64,000 nucleotides of DNA. It comes from Pseudomonas sp. P5_109 (GTDB lineage: Bacteria; Pseudomonadota; Gammaproteobacteria; Pseudomonadales; Pseudomonadaceae). The stretch is from assembly GCF_034009455.1 (NCBI RefSeq), contig NZ_CP125380.1, positions 303,501-367,500 of the forward strand, written 5' to 3'. The translations under genes were made by a program, and so were the position numbers. Shown piece by piece: positions 18,088-25,922 of the stretch. Position 1 is the first letter of the stretch, and each line of letters opens with the position of its first letter. Below the pieces are notes generated by a model, which did no database searches, was not told the origin of the DNA, and worked only from the letters and a program-made list of their open reading frames with translations.

Positions 18088-18969
18088 TCATAGATGGCTG
18101 AGCAGGTTTTTTACATCGCGTTTCAGTTGCGCTTGCAACGTGGCAGGGCTGATCACCAGCAAGTGCGGTAGGTAGGCTTTTATCGTCGGAAGTAACTGCA
18201 TGACATCAATGACATGGCTTGAAAGTAGTAGGCTGCCGTCATCAAGTTCCTTAAGCATGACCTGTTGGGGTAGAACGATGCGGTGCAGAAAATTGTGAGC
18301 GATGCAGGCGGCAGCTTTGAGAATCACCTCGATCACCGGCATCGACTCGTCCGCCACCATGTGTTTTAGCTGAGCGATAACGCCGTCTTGCTGAGTGAAC
18401 GTCTCAGCCAATTCTTCGACGTGGGTTATGTTGGCAATTGGTTCAATGATCAGTGTGTCATTGCTGATCCCGGCAAGTTGCCAGTGACCTTTGTGGTTGA
18501 TGAGCAGGTATGGCGCAATGACTATCTTCGCAAGACCACCCAGGCGTTGAATGCTGGTGTGGCAACGATTGGTAATGGCTTTGGCCAGTGGCTTTAAATG
18601 GTGATGGTGCAGGCTTTCTTTATCCAGTCTAAAACCAGACAAGAGGAACACCGGCGAGCCCGTCGGCCCCAGCCATTGATTGAGCAGTGCTGGGTGATTG
18701 TCAGGAAACAACGCCGTGGCACCGACCTGCTCACAAAGGCGAAATAATGCCGAGGTGTTGGAACGACCGAAATAGGTCGGATCCAGTGAGTAATGTTGGC
18801 CTTGTCGCTGCAACGGCAGATAAGCCAATCGGACGTTTAAATCCCGTTGGATGGTGCGCTCGGAGACGTTGAACTCTTCAGCCAAGCTGCTGATGGATAA
18901 GCGCTGTCCGCTGTGGAACTTGGTCAGGATGATGCCCAAGCGTTGGGCTAACGTATCGTGCTCGGCCAT
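18088..18969 (-). CDS. WYL-domain transcriptional regulator
   Basis: 293 aa. An N-terminal winged helix-turn-helix (LAQRLGIILTKFHSGQRLSI, then SSLAEEFNVSERTIQRDLN at about 27-45) is followed by a WYL-type sensor region (about 125-200: IQRLGGLAKIVIAPYLLINH, KGHWQLAGISNDTLIIEPIA) and a C-terminal extension (SSHVIDVMQLLPTIKAYLPHL). Such regulators (BrxR/CapW class) often repress defence or mobile-element genes and are thought to sense a nucleic-acid ligand. It is transcribed toward the integrase-DUF927 operon and has palindromic candidate operators in its upstream region. Confidence 0.83.
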   Translation of the reverse strand: MAEHDTLAQRLGIILTKFHSGQRLSISSLAEEFNVSERTIQRDLNVRLAYLPLQRQGQHYSLDPTYFGRSNTSALFRLCEQVGATALFPDNHPALLNQWLGPTGSPVFLLSGFRLDKESLHHHHLKPLAKAITNRCHTSIQRLGGLAKIVIAPYLLINHKGHWQLAGISNDTLIIEPIANITHVEELAETFTQQDGVIAQLKHMVADESMPVIEVILKAAACIAHNFLHRIVLPQQVMLKELDDGSLLLSSHVIDVMQLLPTIKAYLPHLLVISPATLQAQLKRDVKNLLSHL

Positions 18970-18984
18970 TTAGGAAAGGGTCAT

Positions 18985-19049
18985 TGTCGTCGGAAAATCA
19001 TTGTCCCGTCGGTGTCCGACAGGGAGTGTCGAGCCCGATTTTCACGACA
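18985..19049. promoter_or_regulatory. Nested inverted repeats upstream of the WYL regulator
   Basis: The outer arms are TGTCGTCGGAAAATC (18985-18999) and GATTTTCACGACA (19037-19049); the inner palindrome GTCGGTGTCCGAC lies at 19008-19020. They lie 16-80 bp before the regulator's start codon, as expected for autoregulation (inference). Confidence 0.45.
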
Positions 19050-19137
19050 TCGAACGGACGAGGTAAGCACTGTTGTTATTGCCGGTCCAGTACTGGCAGC
19101 GCGGGAAAAAAAGATGGATTTCCTAGGTTCTGGCAGC

Positions 19138-19163
19138 ACCGCGCGCACCGCGTAACTTTTGAA
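19138..19163 (+). repeat. Island boundary motif, copy 4
   Basis: This copy contains ACCGCGCGCACCGCGTAAC followed by TTTTGAA. It lies between the WYL gene and the 3' end of the small secreted protein gene. Confidence 0.65.
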
Positions 19164-19170
19164 TCAAAAA

Positions 19171-19200
19171 TAAAAAAGCTCAGCAATTGCTGAGCCTTTT
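19171..19200. terminator. Bidirectional terminator
   Basis: The perfect 18-bp palindrome GCTCAGCAATTGCTGAGC (19178-19195) has an A-run on the left and TTTT on the right. It lies 26 bp beyond the stop of the minus-strand secreted-protein gene. Confidence 0.75.
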
Positions 19201-19225
19201 CACTTCTTTCTATGACGTCACTTTC

Positions 19226-19576
19226 TTAGCGCTGGCATCGTAATGTGCCGGCGCTTTCCATTTTGTTAGCTTCAGCTTTCTCGGTTTGCGCCAGGTACTT
19301 GTCGAGCTCCGCTTCGGTGGCGCGTTGCCCATTCATGCTCGCTTCCAGTAGGGCGGTGGTTTTTGAGTGTTTCAGGGTGGAGGCGATATCTCGGTAGCTG
19401 TAGGGCTGCATCGATCGGCCTTGGTCGTTGCTGACGTAGCTTGTACCTCCTTTCTGTTCACAGTTTTTGGCGAAGTACTGCATACCCGAAAGTGACACCA
19501 GGCTACTGGCGTGGGACTGAATGCTGATCGACAGTATCGATGCGGTGACAGCAGCAACAAGAACGATTTTTCGCAT
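19226..19576 (-). CDS. Small exported protein of unknown function
   Basis: 116 aa from the ATG with AGGAGTTCACC directly upstream; the longer upstream frame lacks a ribosome site. The first 23 residues form a signal peptide (MRKIVLVAAVTASILSISIQ, cleavage after SHA). The mature part is hydrophilic, with two cysteines (KNCEQKGG and the final LRCQR) that could form a disulphide, and an alpha-helical middle rich in Glu/Ala/Lys. The family is not recognised. It lies downstream of the P4-like integrase on the same strand and may be carried cargo. Confidence 0.65.
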   Translation of the reverse strand: MRKIVLVAAVTASILSISIQSHASSLVSLSGMQYFAKNCEQKGGTSYVSNDQGRSMQPYSYRDIASTLKHSKTTALLEASMNGQRATEAELDKYLAQTEKAEANKMESAGTLRCQR

Positions 19577-19656
19577 GGTGAACTCCTGATGGGATTTTGA
19601 GTGTCGCGGTGTTGTAAGCATGACGAGGTCGCCCGACAGGACGTGTCGGGGATTGG

Positions 19657-20811
19657 CTAAGTGGTTGCGGTCACGAGGTCACTGACCCGATTGGAGGCCA
19701 CCCGCAGGTTCTCGGAAGCGAGGTGGGCATAGCGCTGGGTGGTTTTGTTACTGGCGTGACCCAGCAGGTGCTGGACTTCATACAGGCTGGCCCCGTTGTT
19801 AATGGCCAATGAGGCGAAGGTGTGGCGCAGGTCGTGAATGCGTAGATGAGTCAGTCCGGCGACCTTCAACGCTCGCTGAAAGCATTTACGGGCGTTGTTG
19901 AGTGGCTTGCCGGGTTTAGCACCGGGGAAGAGATAATGGCCGCAACTTCTTCCGGGCAATTCGTTGATGACGGCCAATGCCGTTTCGCTGAGCATCACAA
20001 AGCGTTGCCGTCCGCTCTTGGTGATTGGCAGGTTCCAAAGCAGCCGTTCCTGATCAATGTCTTCCCATCTGGCCTGTAACGCTTCTTCGCGCCGTACACC
20101 GGTGAGCAGCATCAGCTTGATGGCTTTGGCGGCAATCTGGTTTTGTTCGGTACTGAGGACCGCCCACAATCGCTTAGCCTCATCAATGCTGAGGAAGCGC
20201 TGCGATTGGTTGTTCTCGGTGTGCATACGAATACCCGTCGCCGGGTTGGTGTCGAGGTAACCCCATAAGATGGCGAGGTTGAAACTCCGCTTGAGAAGGG
20301 CGAGATGCCGGTTGGCCGTTGCTGGAGATCTGCGGCTGATGATTTCGTCGTGGTAGCGTTGGATCTCCTGTCGGCTGATAGAGGAAAGCGGGCGAGCACC
20401 AAACATCTCGAAGAGATGGGTTTTGAACTTTGAGTCATCGCTCTTAGCACTACGCTTGCTGGCGTAGGCGTGGGGCAGGTAGTGGTCATCGATGAAGCGG
20501 CGAAAGGTCATCCCTGATTCGACAAGCGTTTCTTGCGGATCAATGCCGTTTGAAAGTTGAGCCCTGTGTTTGAGCGCCAGCAAGCGGGCATCGGCGACGT
20601 CCAGCTCACCATAATTCCCCAGCTTCATGCTTCGCTGTCGCCCGGCATGTCGGTAACGCAGATAGAAGAACTTGCGTCCTTGTTTGTTGATCAGCAGTTT
20701 CAGGCCTGAAACCTCAGTGTCGGAATACTCACTCTCCCTAGCCTTGGCATCGGTAGGTTGCGGTGGCAGGGCGTCAATCACACGCTTGGAAAAGCGGATG
20801 AGTTTGCTCAT
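19657..20811 (-). CDS. P4-type tyrosine integrase
   Basis: 384 aa. The N-terminus (FSKRVIDALPPQPTDAKARE, GLKLLINKQGRKFFYLRYR) is the DUF4102 arm-binding domain of P4-like integrases that use tRNA genes. Catalytic residues: Arg in LLTGVRREEALQARWEDID, HDLRH in RIHDLRHTFASLAI, GH in QHLLGHASNKTTQRYAHLA with the nucleophile Tyr. Of the three recombinases in the island, this class is the best fit to the tRNA-Phe junctions. However, it lies about 8 kb from the intact tRNA and 11 kb from the left junction, not next to either as is usual, which suggests rearrangement or later insertions. Confidence 0.9.
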   Translation of the reverse strand: MSKLIRFSKRVIDALPPQPTDAKARESEYSDTEVSGLKLLINKQGRKFFYLRYRHAGRQRSMKLGNYGELDVADARLLALKHRAQLSNGIDPQETLVESGMTFRRFIDDHYLPHAYASKRSAKSDDSKFKTHLFEMFGARPLSSISRQEIQRYHDEIISRRSPATANRHLALLKRSFNLAILWGYLDTNPATGIRMHTENNQSQRFLSIDEAKRLWAVLSTEQNQIAAKAIKLMLLTGVRREEALQARWEDIDQERLLWNLPITKSGRQRFVMLSETALAVINELPGRSCGHYLFPGAKPGKPLNNARKCFQRALKVAGLTHLRIHDLRHTFASLAINNGASLYEVQHLLGHASNKTTQRYAHLASENLRVASNRVSDLVTATT

Positions 20812-20981
20812 AGGGCACCTTTTTTGACACGCGTTTGGACTATCCCTGAGTCAGCCCAGAAAGCTGAGCCAGGGAAGTCATCAGTGGTCGGTAGGGTTGG
20901 GTGAATGGGATGGTTAACTTGGCGCTGTTGATTGCGTTCGCCGCTCCGGTTCATTTCCGGTACTTACGGTGGTGCTGCCGG

Positions 20982-21350
20982 TCAATGCGAACTCCATTGC
21001 GCGAGTCTCGTGCTCATCTCTGATTGAAGATTGAGTCCTTTCGGAATCAGTACCTCCACCGAGAGCAGGTCAGACAGGAGGATGACGGCGGTATAGAAGT
21101 GACCGTGGTCCTCGACGATTTCAAATGAGGCTGCCGGATCATAGGGGCTGTGCAGGAAGCTTCTAACGCCAAGGAATAGCCCTTTGTCGTAGGGATCATC
21201 GCCTTCGCCCCAGACGGCAAACCAGCCGAGCTCATCGGGTTGCCACTGTGTGCCGTAACCTTGTAGAACCTGGAACTGGTTCTCCACCCATTGGCGCATA
21301 TCAGTGTCGAGGATTTGGGCAGCAGCTTCACTCTGACGAATTAGCAGCAT
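20982..21350 (-). CDS. Conserved hypothetical accessory protein
   Basis: 122 aa from MLLIRQSEAAAQILDTDMRQ, an ATG inside the 3' end of the upstream gene (23-bp overlap), which suggests translational coupling; the upstream extension has island-coding bias of another frame. The protein is soluble with aromatic-rich segments (PDELGWFAVWGEGDDPYDKG, HGHFYTAVILLSDLL). The function is not recognised. The tight overlap means it probably works with its upstream partner. The 170 bp between it and the integrase gene hold nothing evident. Confidence 0.6.
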   Translation of the reverse strand: MLLIRQSEAAAQILDTDMRQWVENQFQVLQGYGTQWQPDELGWFAVWGEGDDPYDKGLFLGVRSFLHSPYDPAASFEIVEDHGHFYTAVILLSDLLSVEVLIPKGLNLQSEMSTRLAQWSSH

Positions 21351-21882
21351 GCTCTGTCTCCTGGGTTTTCTCTTGCTCTGTGTTTGGCTCCGACGATGAG
21401 TTGCTCGCCTGCGATGTCGATAGAATCGGTTTACCATCGAGCCGAACCCGCATGGGCTTACCTTTGAGTGCCAGCACAGCTTTTTTCCAGGTGCTAGCGT
21501 CGCCAATCACGCGCAATTTGGATTCAAGCTTTCCATCTCTTCCCAGTATCTTTTCAGCCAGTAGGGCGGCAGCAAGGAATGGCGCATTATTGCTGGAGCG
21601 CCCGACAAACACGGGGAGAAGTACTTTGCTGGGAAACGCCTCTGCCCGTTGACCGAGGCTTTCCAGTATTTCAAGGATGGCATCAAGGTTGATCCATTCG
21701 CGGCTGAAGTAGCCTTGACTGCCGCTGTCGACCAGCGCAATGAACACCTGTTTTCTGTCGGTTGAAAGGGCGAGTTGATAGGTGATCTTTCCTTCGGCTC
21801 CGGAGCTCAGTTTTGATGCTTGGGCTTCTTTTACCGCGATGAGATCCATGAAGCTTGGTTCGACGGCTTTGGTTCTGCTCAT
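21328..21882 (-). CDS. Conserved hypothetical accessory protein
   Basis: 184 aa from MSRTKAVEPSFMDLI, with GGAAAA 8 nt before the ATG. The N-terminal two thirds look globular (ITYQLALSTDRKQVFIALVD, WINLDAILEILESL, LLPVFVGRSSNNAPFLAAAL). The last 35 residues are a low-complexity Ser/Glu/Thr tail. The family is not recognised. It overlaps the following gene by 23 bp and forms a two-gene unit upstream of the P4-type integrase. Confidence 0.6.
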   Translation of the reverse strand: MSRTKAVEPSFMDLIAVKEAQASKLSSGAEGKITYQLALSTDRKQVFIALVDSGSQGYFSREWINLDAILEILESLGQRAEAFPSKVLLPVFVGRSSNNAPFLAAALLAEKILGRDGKLESKLRVIGDASTWKKAVLALKGKPMRVRLDGKPILSTSQASNSSSEPNTEQEKTQETEHAANSSE

Positions 21883-22014
21883 ATTATTTTCCGTAGTGTG
21901 TTGGCACAAAGGGTGTAGAGGTCAACGCTTTCTGTCAGGCAGAGTTGCGCCGTAATCGCACTAACAAAACATCGTTCGATTGAACTCTAATCGCTTAGAT
22001 TTGGGGGTGTTAAC

Positions 22015-22074
22015 GGCGGTTAAGCTGTCGCGCATGCATAACTTAAACTTTCGACTTAAGCTTGTTTAACCGCC
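22015..22074. repeat. Nested inverted repeats in an intergenic segment
   Basis: GGCGGTTAA (22015-22023) and TTAACCGCC (22066-22074) are exact complements, with inner CTTAA/TTAAG arms (22043-22060). It directly abuts the stop codon of the small minus-strand gene. Without a T-run it is not a typical terminator and could be an origin, operator or recombination site. The rest of 21883-22014 shows nothing. Confidence 0.5.
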
Positions 22075-22199
22075 TATTTTTCGCGGCATAACGTGCAGAA
22101 TAGGTCGTAGACGCTAATTGCGACCTGGACTCTTGGATCAGGGATTTTTCGGGCAGTGTCGACTGTGTTGGAAATCCAAGGGTTTTTGCACGTGCACAT
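22074..22199 (-). CDS. Small cysteine-rich protein (41 aa)
   Basis: It reads MCTCKNPWISNTVDTARKIP, then DPRVQVAISVYDLFCTLCREK. AGGAGATACCT lies directly before the ATG, which is an excellent ribosome site and the main reason to call the gene. Four cysteines are arranged as CxC near the N-terminus and CxxC near the C-terminus, suggesting zinc binding. The function is unknown. A longer frame starts upstream without support. The palindrome TGCACGTGCA spans codons 2-5. The 218 bp between it and the next gene (22200-22417) hold no other feature. Confidence 0.5.
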   Translation of the reverse strand: MCTCKNPWISNTVDTARKIPDPRVQVAISVYDLFCTLCREK

Positions 22200-22417
22200 A
22201 GGTATCTCCTGAATATTCACCCAACGAAGTGTTGGGGTCATATAAATATATCTACGTATTTTTGACGCAAATACGGATATGCCCAGGATTTCCACGGTCG
22301 AGCAGGTGTTAGGCGTTTCCCCTTGGATATCCAAGGGGAAGCCTGAGAGGTCGGTTTTTTTGAACAAAACTATAGAGAGCTTACAAAAAATCTGATTTTT
22401 GAAAAAGGATCTTTGAA

Positions 22418-22774
22418 GTGAAAAAGACAATGCTTTATGAGTTGGTGAACGCAAAGGTTCGTGATGCGTTCGACCTTGCTACTGTGGAGGACATAATTCG
22501 GGAATCGATTGCTTTTACGTACCCCGAGGCCACTAATGTTAGCGTGTTCGCAAGCTTTTACTGTTTTACTTCTCCGGAATTTTCGGACAAGGAAAAGAAT
22601 CGACGCGCCCGAAGTTTGGGGCGAATGTTAGCTAGAAAAATGCCAGAACTAACCCGGTTGGCTATTCGTACTTATGAATCAAAAAAGCACGCAAAAAGTA
22701 ACCAATTGTTCAAGGTGGTTAAAGGAAAGAAACGCTTGGAAGACTGTCTAGGGCTACTTGTTTGCTCAAATTAA
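22418..22774 (+). CDS. Hypothetical protein, GTG start
   Basis: 118 aa; GTG start with AAGGA 9 nt upstream. The sequence is basic, particularly in the second half (RRARSLGRMLARKM, YESKKHAKSNQLFKVVKGKK), compatible with nucleic-acid binding. It has clearly lower GC than the core genome. A hairpin follows after 11 bp. The family is not recognised; coding potential is supported by the ribosome site and the terminator-like structure. Confidence 0.5.
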   Translation: MKKTMLYELVNAKVRDAFDLATVEDIIRESIAFTYPEATNVSVFASFYCFTSPEFSDKEKNRRARSLGRMLARKMPELTRLAIRTYESKKHAKSNQLFKVVKGKKRLEDCLGLLVCSN

Positions 22775-22785
22775 CTATTTGGCTA

Positions 22786-22818
22786 AGGAAGGTAAGCGTC
22801 TGTCAAACGCACCTTCCT
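22786..22818 (+). terminator. Terminator-like hairpin after the basic hypothetical gene
   Basis: AGGAAGGT-aa-GCGT pairs with ACGC-ACCTTCCT around a short loop, giving 12 base pairs with a 2-nt bulge. No clear T-run follows. Confidence 0.45.
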
Positions 22819-22919
22819 GATTCCAGTATTTAGGGCGATGGTGTCCAAACTTTGGTGGCAAATCAAATTGAGTGGATACCATACTCAAGCGAGAAGGCTA
22901 TGCAGGGCCAATGCCGTTC

Positions 22920-23909
22920 CTATGATTGCGAGCGTAGATCATTGTGTCTTTGCCAGGCCAAGAAATCATTCAAAGGACGGCACAGTGCTCCCTCTGAGTA
23001 GGCGTCCTCTTTGTCTAAAGCTTCAAGCCAAGGCCGAAGACGCTTGGCGAACTCTTTTTGGTCGGTTGAAGAGAACGACCAGTCAGCGACTGTATTTTCC
23101 CTTTGGAGCATTTTTACTCTTGGTTTATCTAGTCTAGGGATGCGCCTCCATGCATTTTGTACTTTAATTGCACCACTACTTCCGTAGTAAACAACGATGA
23201 TCGTTCTATCAATAGGCAAACTGTTTTCTTGCCCATCAGGCCAGTCTTCAAAACAATCGAACGCCTGGCGACGCTGTTGCTCCGTGAGCTTAAATGTCTC
23301 TTGGACCTCAGCCAAAGCCGCATCGGCCACTTCTGTTGAGTTTTCCCAGTACACGGCAAGGTAAATGTGCCGATCTTTCAGTGCTTCGCTTGGGGCATTG
23401 ATAAAGCGGATATCACCTTTATGTGCCGGCCGCTCGTTGCGACGGGCTTGCCAGTCCTTTTCTGCAGCGCACAAGGCTTTTTCATCGATCTCAAAAGCCT
23501 TATCCCAAACCTCTTCATACCAGGCGTCAATGCTTTGTATCTGTGTGACCTCATCCGTAAATACGCCAGCCTCAAGCCAATGGCGTGATTCGCTACCCTC
23601 GAGCCCAAGACCATTACTTGAAAAATTGGCCGATCCTACGATCGCACCATTGTTTCCGCGTATGACCTTGGCGTGCAAATTTTCCAGGTTACGTAGTTCG
23701 ACGTTTTCAAGCCGCTGCAAGCGGCGAATTACGAGTGGATTTGTGCCTCCGCTAGCAAGGTTACAAATAATGCGAAGGTCCTTACCTTGCCATTGGTCAA
23801 ACAACGCTTCCGACCCCTCCCCCCAAAACGCTACAGCTATTGCTAACTGCTGGCTGTTCTCCACTAACTGGCGGGCTTGGTCCAAATACTGTCCATTGGA
23901 TAGAAACAT
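22920..23909 (-). CDS. PLD-superfamily nuclease-like protein
   Basis: 329 aa. A single HKD-type motif is visible: LHAKVIRGNNGAIVGSANFS at about residues 77-97 (H-x-K, then G-S-x-N). The surrounding N-terminal domain resembles phospholipase D-like nucleases (LAIAVAFWGEGSEALFDQW, DLRIICNLASGG). With only one HKD copy it should dimerise to form an active site. The C-terminal 200 residues are unassigned, with charged helices and an IDRTIIVVYYGSSGAIKV core. Proteins of this type occur as effectors in restriction and phage-defence systems; a defence role here is inference from the island context. It stands alone and faces away from the SIR2 gene. Confidence 0.7.
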   Translation of the reverse strand: MFLSNGQYLDQARQLVENSQQLAIAVAFWGEGSEALFDQWQGKDLRIICNLASGGTNPLVIRRLQRLENVELRNLENLHAKVIRGNNGAIVGSANFSSNGLGLEGSESRHWLEAGVFTDEVTQIQSIDAWYEEVWDKAFEIDEKALCAAEKDWQARRNERPAHKGDIRFINAPSEALKDRHIYLAVYWENSTEVADAALAEVQETFKLTEQQRRQAFDCFEDWPDGQENSLPIDRTIIVVYYGSSGAIKVQNAWRRIPRLDKPRVKMLQRENTVADWSFSSTDQKEFAKRLRPWLEALDKEDAYSEGALCRPLNDFLAWQRHNDLRSQS

Positions 23910-24341
23910 GACGTCCTCACTGTTGATTTCTAAAAACTATAAATTGAATGACGCTAGACTGGAGTGTGCAGGGGCTTCCGTGCCTTCCTGAACCATGATT
24001 TGGGCAGATGTGGAGCTTTGAGGCAAAATTGGGTCAGTTGCACTGACTTGGCCACCCGTCTGCATCGGACTTGACCGGCACGCTTCGTAACCTTGACCGG
24101 TATTGAGCGGCCCAAAGCTGCCATCCTAATCATTGTACTGGATGCACCAAATTCTACTGGCTAGGACTCTGTAATCGTCATCAAAGAAATGAAATTCGTC
24201 GATCTTGGTCAAGCCACTAGCCATCAGGGATGGCTAGTGGCTATTCTGACTTTGCTCATTGGGGGAGAACTGAGATCCTTGACGAATCTCGTCACGTGAC
24301 CGCCCCTCGCTCAGCAAGCACAAAAATACTAGGGAGCGCAT
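23910..24341. other. Intergenic segment between PLD-like and SIR2 genes
   Basis: No gene is seen. Positions 24031-24109 are homologous, on the opposite strand, to 27391-27490, and look like the remnant end of an insertion sequence. A perfect palindrome GTCACGTGAC lies at 24291-24300, 42 bp before the SIR2 start, and may be a control site. Confidence 0.45.
24031..24109 (-). repeat. Degenerate inverted repeat, copy A (possible IS end)
   Basis: Read on the minus strand it shares GGCCG-N8-CGGTCAAGG, ACGAAG, CGGTCAA, CCGATGCA and CAAGTCAGTGCAA with the plus strand of 27387-27490 (CAAGTCGGTGCAA there). The two copies are inverted and enclose the SIR2, zinc-ribbon and small-protein genes. Confidence 0.5.
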
Positions 24342-25691
24342 ATGAGCGATTATGACAAGTATAAAGACGATGTGACTGATGATATTAAAACTTGCATTGA
24401 AGCAATGGGTTGCCAGCCTATACTTTTCGTAGGGTCAGGCCTCACTAAAAGGTACCTTAACGGCCCTAATTGGGAGGAGTTATTGCACTCACTTAGTGAA
24501 AATTGCCCCGAAATCGATAAAAAGTTTGCTTATTATTTGCAGCGCTATCCTAACCTTGTCGATATTGGAACCGTTTTCTCAGAAAAATTCAATGACTGGG
24601 CTTGGAGTGGCGGTGAAGACCAGTTTCCCGGCGAGCTATTTGGCTCAGGTAATGAGTCCGACATTTACTTCAAGCATGCAGTATGTGAAATATTTAAGAA
24701 GTTATTGAGTGAAACGACTACCACGGACAACGACGAAATTGAACTGCTGAAAAAAATCCACCCTCACTCAATCATTACAACCAACTATGATTGCTTACTT
24801 GAGAGTATTTTTCCTGACTTCACCCCTATCATTGGGCAGCAGATTCTCTATGCAAATCATTCAAGCATAGGTGAAATATTTAAGATACATGGATGTGCCT
24901 CGGATTCTAGGAGCGTAGTCATCACGCGAGAGGACTATGATAACTTCCTGAAAAAGAAGAAGTACCTAAGCGCCAAAATGCTTGCTTTTTTCGCGGAGCA
25001 TCCTCTTATTTTCGTTGGCTACAGCGCCGAAGATCCAAACATCAGAGCTATTCTCTCGGATATTGATGAAATCCTTTCCGAAAATGGCGCATTGATTCCA
25101 AATATCTACCATTTAGAGTGGTCGAGCAAGGAAATCAGCGAATATCCTAGGCGTGAACGCCTGATATCGGTATCAGAGAACAAGAGTATCCGTATAAAAA
25201 GTATCGTTGCGCATGATTACGGTTGGGTATACAAGGCTTTTGGCGCGAACCAAGCATTGGACAACGTCAACCCAAAATTGCTGCGTGCGTTACTTGCAAG
25301 AACCTATGAGCTAGTGCGTTCTGATATCCCTAAAAATCCCATCCAGGTTGATTACACTGTACTTGCAAACGTTTCTGGATCAGAGGGGGCATTAGCTAAG
25401 CTCTACGGAATAGCTAACACCTCTGACGGACTAGCTTTCAACGTAAACTTTCCACACACACCATCAACTTTAGGAGTAAGTTTAGGTTTTAAAGGGTGGC
25501 ACGACGCGAATAAGCTGCTCGAGATTTTGAAGAACACAACGGGTGTGGATATAAAATCGTTCGATAATAAATATCATTGCGCTGTAATGAATGGCAATGA
25601 AGTTCAAGCGCATCGATACTCCAACTTGTTGCGACAGTTACTTGAGAAAATAAAAAACGGAGAGGAATATACATTGGACTTGCCAACATAA
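24342..25691 (+). CDS. SIR2-family protein, candidate NAD-depleting defence effector
   Basis: 449 aa; AGGGAG lies 6 nt before the ATG. The SIR2 domain spans about residues 20-260: NAD-binding PILFVGSGLTKR (about 26-37), SIITTNYDCLLESI (about 143-156, conserved N and D), FKIHGCASDS with the catalytic-type His (about 182), and LIFVGYSAEDPNIRAI (about 223-238). SIR2 domains of this class act as NADases in several anti-phage systems. The C-terminal 180 residues are unlike any domain I recognise (VDYTVLANVSGSEGALAKLY, GVSLGFKGWHDANKLLEILK) and could be a sensor. No ThsB-like TIR or Argonaute partner is next to it, so it may be a single-gene system or act with the small membrane protein 230 bp downstream. 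Confidence 0.8.
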   Translation: MSDYDKYKDDVTDDIKTCIEAMGCQPILFVGSGLTKRYLNGPNWEELLHSLSENCPEIDKKFAYYLQRYPNLVDIGTVFSEKFNDWAWSGGEDQFPGELFGSGNESDIYFKHAVCEIFKKLLSETTTTDNDEIELLKKIHPHSIITTNYDCLLESIFPDFTPIIGQQILYANHSSIGEIFKIHGCASDSRSVVITREDYDNFLKKKKYLSAKMLAFFAEHPLIFVGYSAEDPNIRAILSDIDEILSENGALIPNIYHLEWSSKEISEYPRRERLISVSENKSIRIKSIVAHDYGWVYKAFGANQALDNVNPKLLRALLARTYELVRSDIPKNPIQVDYTVLANVSGSEGALAKLYGIANTSDGLAFNVNFPHTPSTLGVSLGFKGWHDANKLLEILKNTTGVDIKSFDNKYHCAVMNGNEVQAHRYSNLLRQLLEKIKNGEEYTLDLPT

Positions 25692-25922
25692 CCGTTGATG
25701 TTTAATCAGGCGCCTTGTAATTAGTATGGCCTTTAAAACGCCATCAACGAGCTTGGCGCCTTAACAGTTCATCGCGAGGGGCCGAAATCGGCCAACAACG
25801 GACACTCAAAGGTGTCTACGAAACTAGGGGCGATTCATACCAGAGATGGTTGTGGAATTTGGCTCGACTCAGCTAAAAGCCAGCTGAAGGCGAAATTAAC
25901 AGCAATAGAGCAGGGACGCAGC

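Noticed and set aside
24342..25691. Complete Thoeris or short-Argonaute (SPARSA-type) system
   Set aside because: Only the SIR2-type protein is present; no TIR-domain ThsB or Argonaute gene lies nearby.
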